From JBFFXF01 sp041569895 (lineage in GTDB: Bacteria > Planctomycetota > UBA8108 > JACQVS01), in the NCBI GenBank assembly GCA_041569895.1, contig JBFFXF010000002.1, positions 1 through 63,576 on the forward strand: a DNA stretch of 63,576 nucleotides, written 5' to 3'. The notes below the pieces were generated by a model. It was not told where the DNA came from, ran no database searches, and was given only the letters and a program-made list of their open reading frames with translations. The position numbers and the translations under genes were made by a program. Shown here one piece after another: positions 61,820 through 63,576 of this stretch (position 1 is the first letter of the stretch; the number at the start of each line of letters is the position of its first letter).

Positions 61820-62626
61820 ATGAGGATCATCCGTTTCCTGGACGACCGGGGACACCCCCGTTACGCGGCGCAGTCGAAGGGCGGCGCGGCCCGCCTGATC
61901 GAGGGGGATATCTTCGGCGAGTTCTCGGTCACCGACCAGACGGTCGACATCGACAGCCCCCTCGCCCCGGTCACACCGCCGGCGATCCTCTGCATCGGGC
62001 TCAACTACCGGCTCCACGCCGAGGAGTCGGGGAGCAAGGTGCCGGAGCACCCGGTCGTCTTCCAAAAGAACGTCAACGCCGTCCAGAACCCGGGCGACCC
62101 GATCGTCCTGCCCCGCCACCTGCGCAGCGACCAGGTCGACTACGAGTGCGAGCTCGCGATCGTCATCGGCAAGCGCTGCAAGAACGTCCGGCGTGACGAC
62201 GCATTCGACGTCATCCTCGGCTACACCTGCGCCAACGACGTCAGCGCCCGGGATTGGCAGATCGCGCGCGGCGGCGGTCAGTTCTGCAAGGGGAAGGGAT
62301 TCGACACCTTCGCGCCGCTCGGCCCCTTCGTCGTCACCGCCGACGAGATCACCGACCCGAACTCGCTGCGCATCCGCACCGTGCTCAACGGCGAGGTGAT
62401 GCAGGACTCGAACACCTCGGACATGATCTTCGACGTCCCGGCGCTGGTCGAGTTCCTCACCGGCAGCACGACGCTCGAGCCCGGCACGGTGATCCTCACC
62501 GGCACCCCGAGCGGCGTCGGTTTCGCCCGCAAGCCCCCGGTGCTCCTCAAGTCCGGCGACGAGGTGACGGTCGACATCGAGCGCATCGGCTCACTGACAA
62601 ATCCCGTGGTCGACGAGACCGCCTGA
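61820..62626 (+). CDS. Fumarylacetoacetate-hydrolase-family protein
   Basis: 268 residues; ATG 61820 with GGAGGAG 8 nt upstream. FAH-fold signature CIGLNYRLHAEESG, PVVFQKNVNAVQNPGDPIVLP, metal-ligand Glu pair in DYECELAIVIGKR, GYTCANDVSARDWQ, KGFDTFAPLGPFVV, and DVPALVEFLTGSTTLEPGTVILTGTPSGVGF. Mg-dependent C-C hydrolase, hydratase or decarboxylase of a beta-diketo or 2-keto acid; similar proteins are annotated 2-keto-4-pentenoate or ureidoglycolate-type enzymes. Divergent from the 2-oxoacid:ferredoxin oxidoreductase, so it may feed a 2-oxoacid to it; this is inference. Confidence 0.92.
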   Translation: MRIIRFLDDRGHPRYAAQSKGGAARLIEGDIFGEFSVTDQTVDIDSPLAPVTPPAILCIGLNYRLHAEESGSKVPEHPVVFQKNVNAVQNPGDPIVLPRHLRSDQVDYECELAIVIGKRCKNVRRDDAFDVILGYTCANDVSARDWQIARGGGQFCKGKGFDTFAPLGPFVVTADEITDPNSLRIRTVLNGEVMQDSNTSDMIFDVPALVEFLTGSTTLEPGTVILTGTPSGVGFARKPPVLLKSGDEVTVDIERIGSLTNPVVDETA

Positions 62627-62629
62627 TCC

Positions 62630-62812
62630 GTTTCCCGTCGAGAGCGCGGCCGACGGACGACGGGGACGGGAACGCAGATTACGCAGATTGAGAAACGATC
62701 TGCCTCGCGTCTTGCGACTCTGTTCTCGGATCTCCGGTCTCTGTCTCTGACCTCGGAGTCGGAATCGGTCATCGGAATCGGACCGAGAACGAGGACGAGG
62801 ACGAGAGGGGGG
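62630..62812 (+). repeat. Composite intergenic repeat (forward, lacking the CCCGTN array)
   Basis: Convergent gap 62627-62825. GCGCGGCCGACG plus GGGAACGCAGATTACGCAGATT 62642-62690; GATCTCCGGTCTCTGTCTC 62727-62752; TCGGAGTCGGAATCGG units 62753-62783; GAACGAGGACGAGGACGAG 62788-62806. The linker is nearly the same as at 8545-8600. Confidence 0.88.
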
Positions 62813-62825
62813 TGGCGAGGCGACC

Positions 62826-63576
62826 TCACAAGTCGGCGATCGCACTGGCCACCCGCTCGATCACCCGCTCGAGGCTGCCTCGTTCGGTGACGGCGATGGT
62901 CTCCTGGTAGATGCCCCGCCCCCAGCTTCCCGTCGACGGCAGGTAGGACGGGCCCCAGCCGCCGGTCAGGCCGATGACGACGATCGGCGTGTCGAAGCGC
63001 GCCCGCAGCTCGCGCTGGAGGAGGCTGTACGGCTCGCCCGGCGCGGCGATCCAGACGGCATCGCCCGTCCTCCAGAGGGTGACCTCGTAGGGGTACGAGC
63101 GCCCCGGCGGCAGTCGTTCGAGGCGCGCTGCCAGCCGGCGCATGCGCTCCGCCATCGCCCGCGCCTCCGCGATGCGGGGCTCGTCGCCCTCGGCCGCGGC
63201 CGATCGCTCCGCCGCCTGCCATCGCTCGAGCGACGCGCGCGCCTCGTCGAGAGCCGGCAGGTCCGGGCGGTAGGAGAGCGGCACGGTGACACGGTCGAGG
63301 CGCCAGCGCGCCGCCGCCCGTCTCGACCCCTCGTCGAGCGGCTCGTGCTCCCAGATCCCGAGGGTCGCGCCGGAGAGCAGCGGGCCCCGGTAGCGACAGC
63401 GAGTGCCCGCCGGTGGCAGCGCCTCGATCGCCGCCAGCGCCGCGAAGCCGAGCTCGCGTCCGTTGCGATCGGCGACGGCCGGATCGGCGACGTAGCCATC
63501 GCGCGGACCGAGGTCCCCGGAGGCGCCCTGGAAAAAGACGCAGGGGCATCCGGTCTCGCGCTCGACGACCTCGCGC
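62826..63576 (-). CDS. Neutral/alkaline ceramidase-like protein (N-terminus beyond window)
   Basis: About 249 C-terminal residues are visible and the frame is open to the right edge. The visible part starts near CVFFQGASGDLGP, a motif typical of the neutral/alkaline non-lysosomal ceramidase-type domain widespread in planctomycetes, followed by DRNGRELGFAALAAIEAL, VTVPLSYRPDLPALDEA, a coiled-coil-like segment RASLERWQAAERSAAAEG, VWIAAPGEPYSLLQRELRARF, VVIGLTGGWGPSYLPSTGSWGRGIYQE and a final helix. Usually exported; the signal would lie outside the window. Substrate unknown: many members are not true ceramidases. Confidence 0.8.
   Translation of the reverse strand, partial: REVVERETGCPCVFFQGASGDLGPRDGYVADPAVADRNGRELGFAALAAIEALPPAGTRCRYRGPLLSGATLGIWEHEPLDEGSRRAAARWRLDRVTVPLSYRPDLPALDEARASLERWQAAERSAAAEGDEPRIAEARAMAERMRRLAARLERLPPGRSYPYEVTLWRTGDAVWIAAPGEPYSLLQRELRARFDTPIVVIGLTGGWGPSYLPSTGSWGRGIYQETIAVTERGSLERVIERVASAIADL

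Overview
The window is 63.6 kb of very GC-rich bacterial DNA with a strongly planctomycete-like (PVC-type) gene content. It carries a DUF1501 twin-arginine protein, two PVC-type dehydrogenase/haem-binding cytochrome c proteins (one with HEAT-like repeats), a two-domain DUF1080 (3-keto-disaccharide hydrolase) protein, three PQQ-like beta-propellers, an ASPIC/UnbV protein, and five huge secreted mosaic proteins that end in type I dockerin-like Ca-binding repeats. No rRNA, tRNA, CRISPR array, insertion sequence or phage gene was recognised. The taxonomic call rests on gene content only.

Layout. 1-981: aminotransferase cut by the left edge. 1468-24665: a secreted-protein region with two giant LamG/choice-of-anchor-J mosaics (one with a CHRD domain inside a module), a TPR lipoprotein plus ASPIC/UnbV pair, an FG-GAP protein fused to a glucan-water-dikinase-like His domain and ATP-grasp domain, a WG-repeat protein, and a calcineurin-type phosphoesterase mosaic. 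25160-27482: FGGY sugar kinase and a PIN/RHH toxin-antitoxin pair with a palindromic operator. 27725-41570: planctomycete catabolic-type genes (PQQ propellers, DUF1501, DUF1080, two PVC cytochromes) with an alpha/beta hydrolase and SMUG1-type uracil-DNA glycosylase operon. 41662-48910: aldehyde dehydrogenase plus ThDP enzyme, a secreted Gfo/Idh/MocA protein, a TolC-like lipoprotein and an ornithine-cyclodeaminase family protein. 48954-57577: a CotH/lamin-tail/dockerin protein, a hypothetical plus PQQ operon, a membrane C39-like peptidase and an orphan. 57799-62626: a split NifJ-type 2-oxoacid:ferredoxin oxidoreductase operon with an elaborate leader, and a divergent FAH-family enzyme. 62826-63576: the C-terminal part of a ceramidase-like protein, cut by the right edge.

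The most striking non-gene feature is a family of modular intergenic repeats. At least a dozen gene junctions hold low-complexity arrays built from the same modules, mostly in the same order: (CCCGTN)n; a GGTTACTCGACTTCGCCGG block; an AGGCAGGAA array; a GGGAACGCAGATTACGCAG block with 9-nt period; GATCTC-type arrays; (TCGGAA)n; (GAGGAC)n. Some copies are inverted. They avoid coding sequence and account for nearly all intergenic stretches over 300 bp. The G-rich strand of the first module (GGGGAC repeats) has strong G-quadruplex potential and often lies directly upstream of a start codon.

Other points for follow-up are the secreted dikinase fusion, the possible attenuator plus 45-codon leader ORF ahead of the ferredoxin oxidoreductase operon, five dockerin-bearing proteins with no cohesin in view, a domain-in-domain CHRD insertion, and a probable leaderless GTG-start gene.
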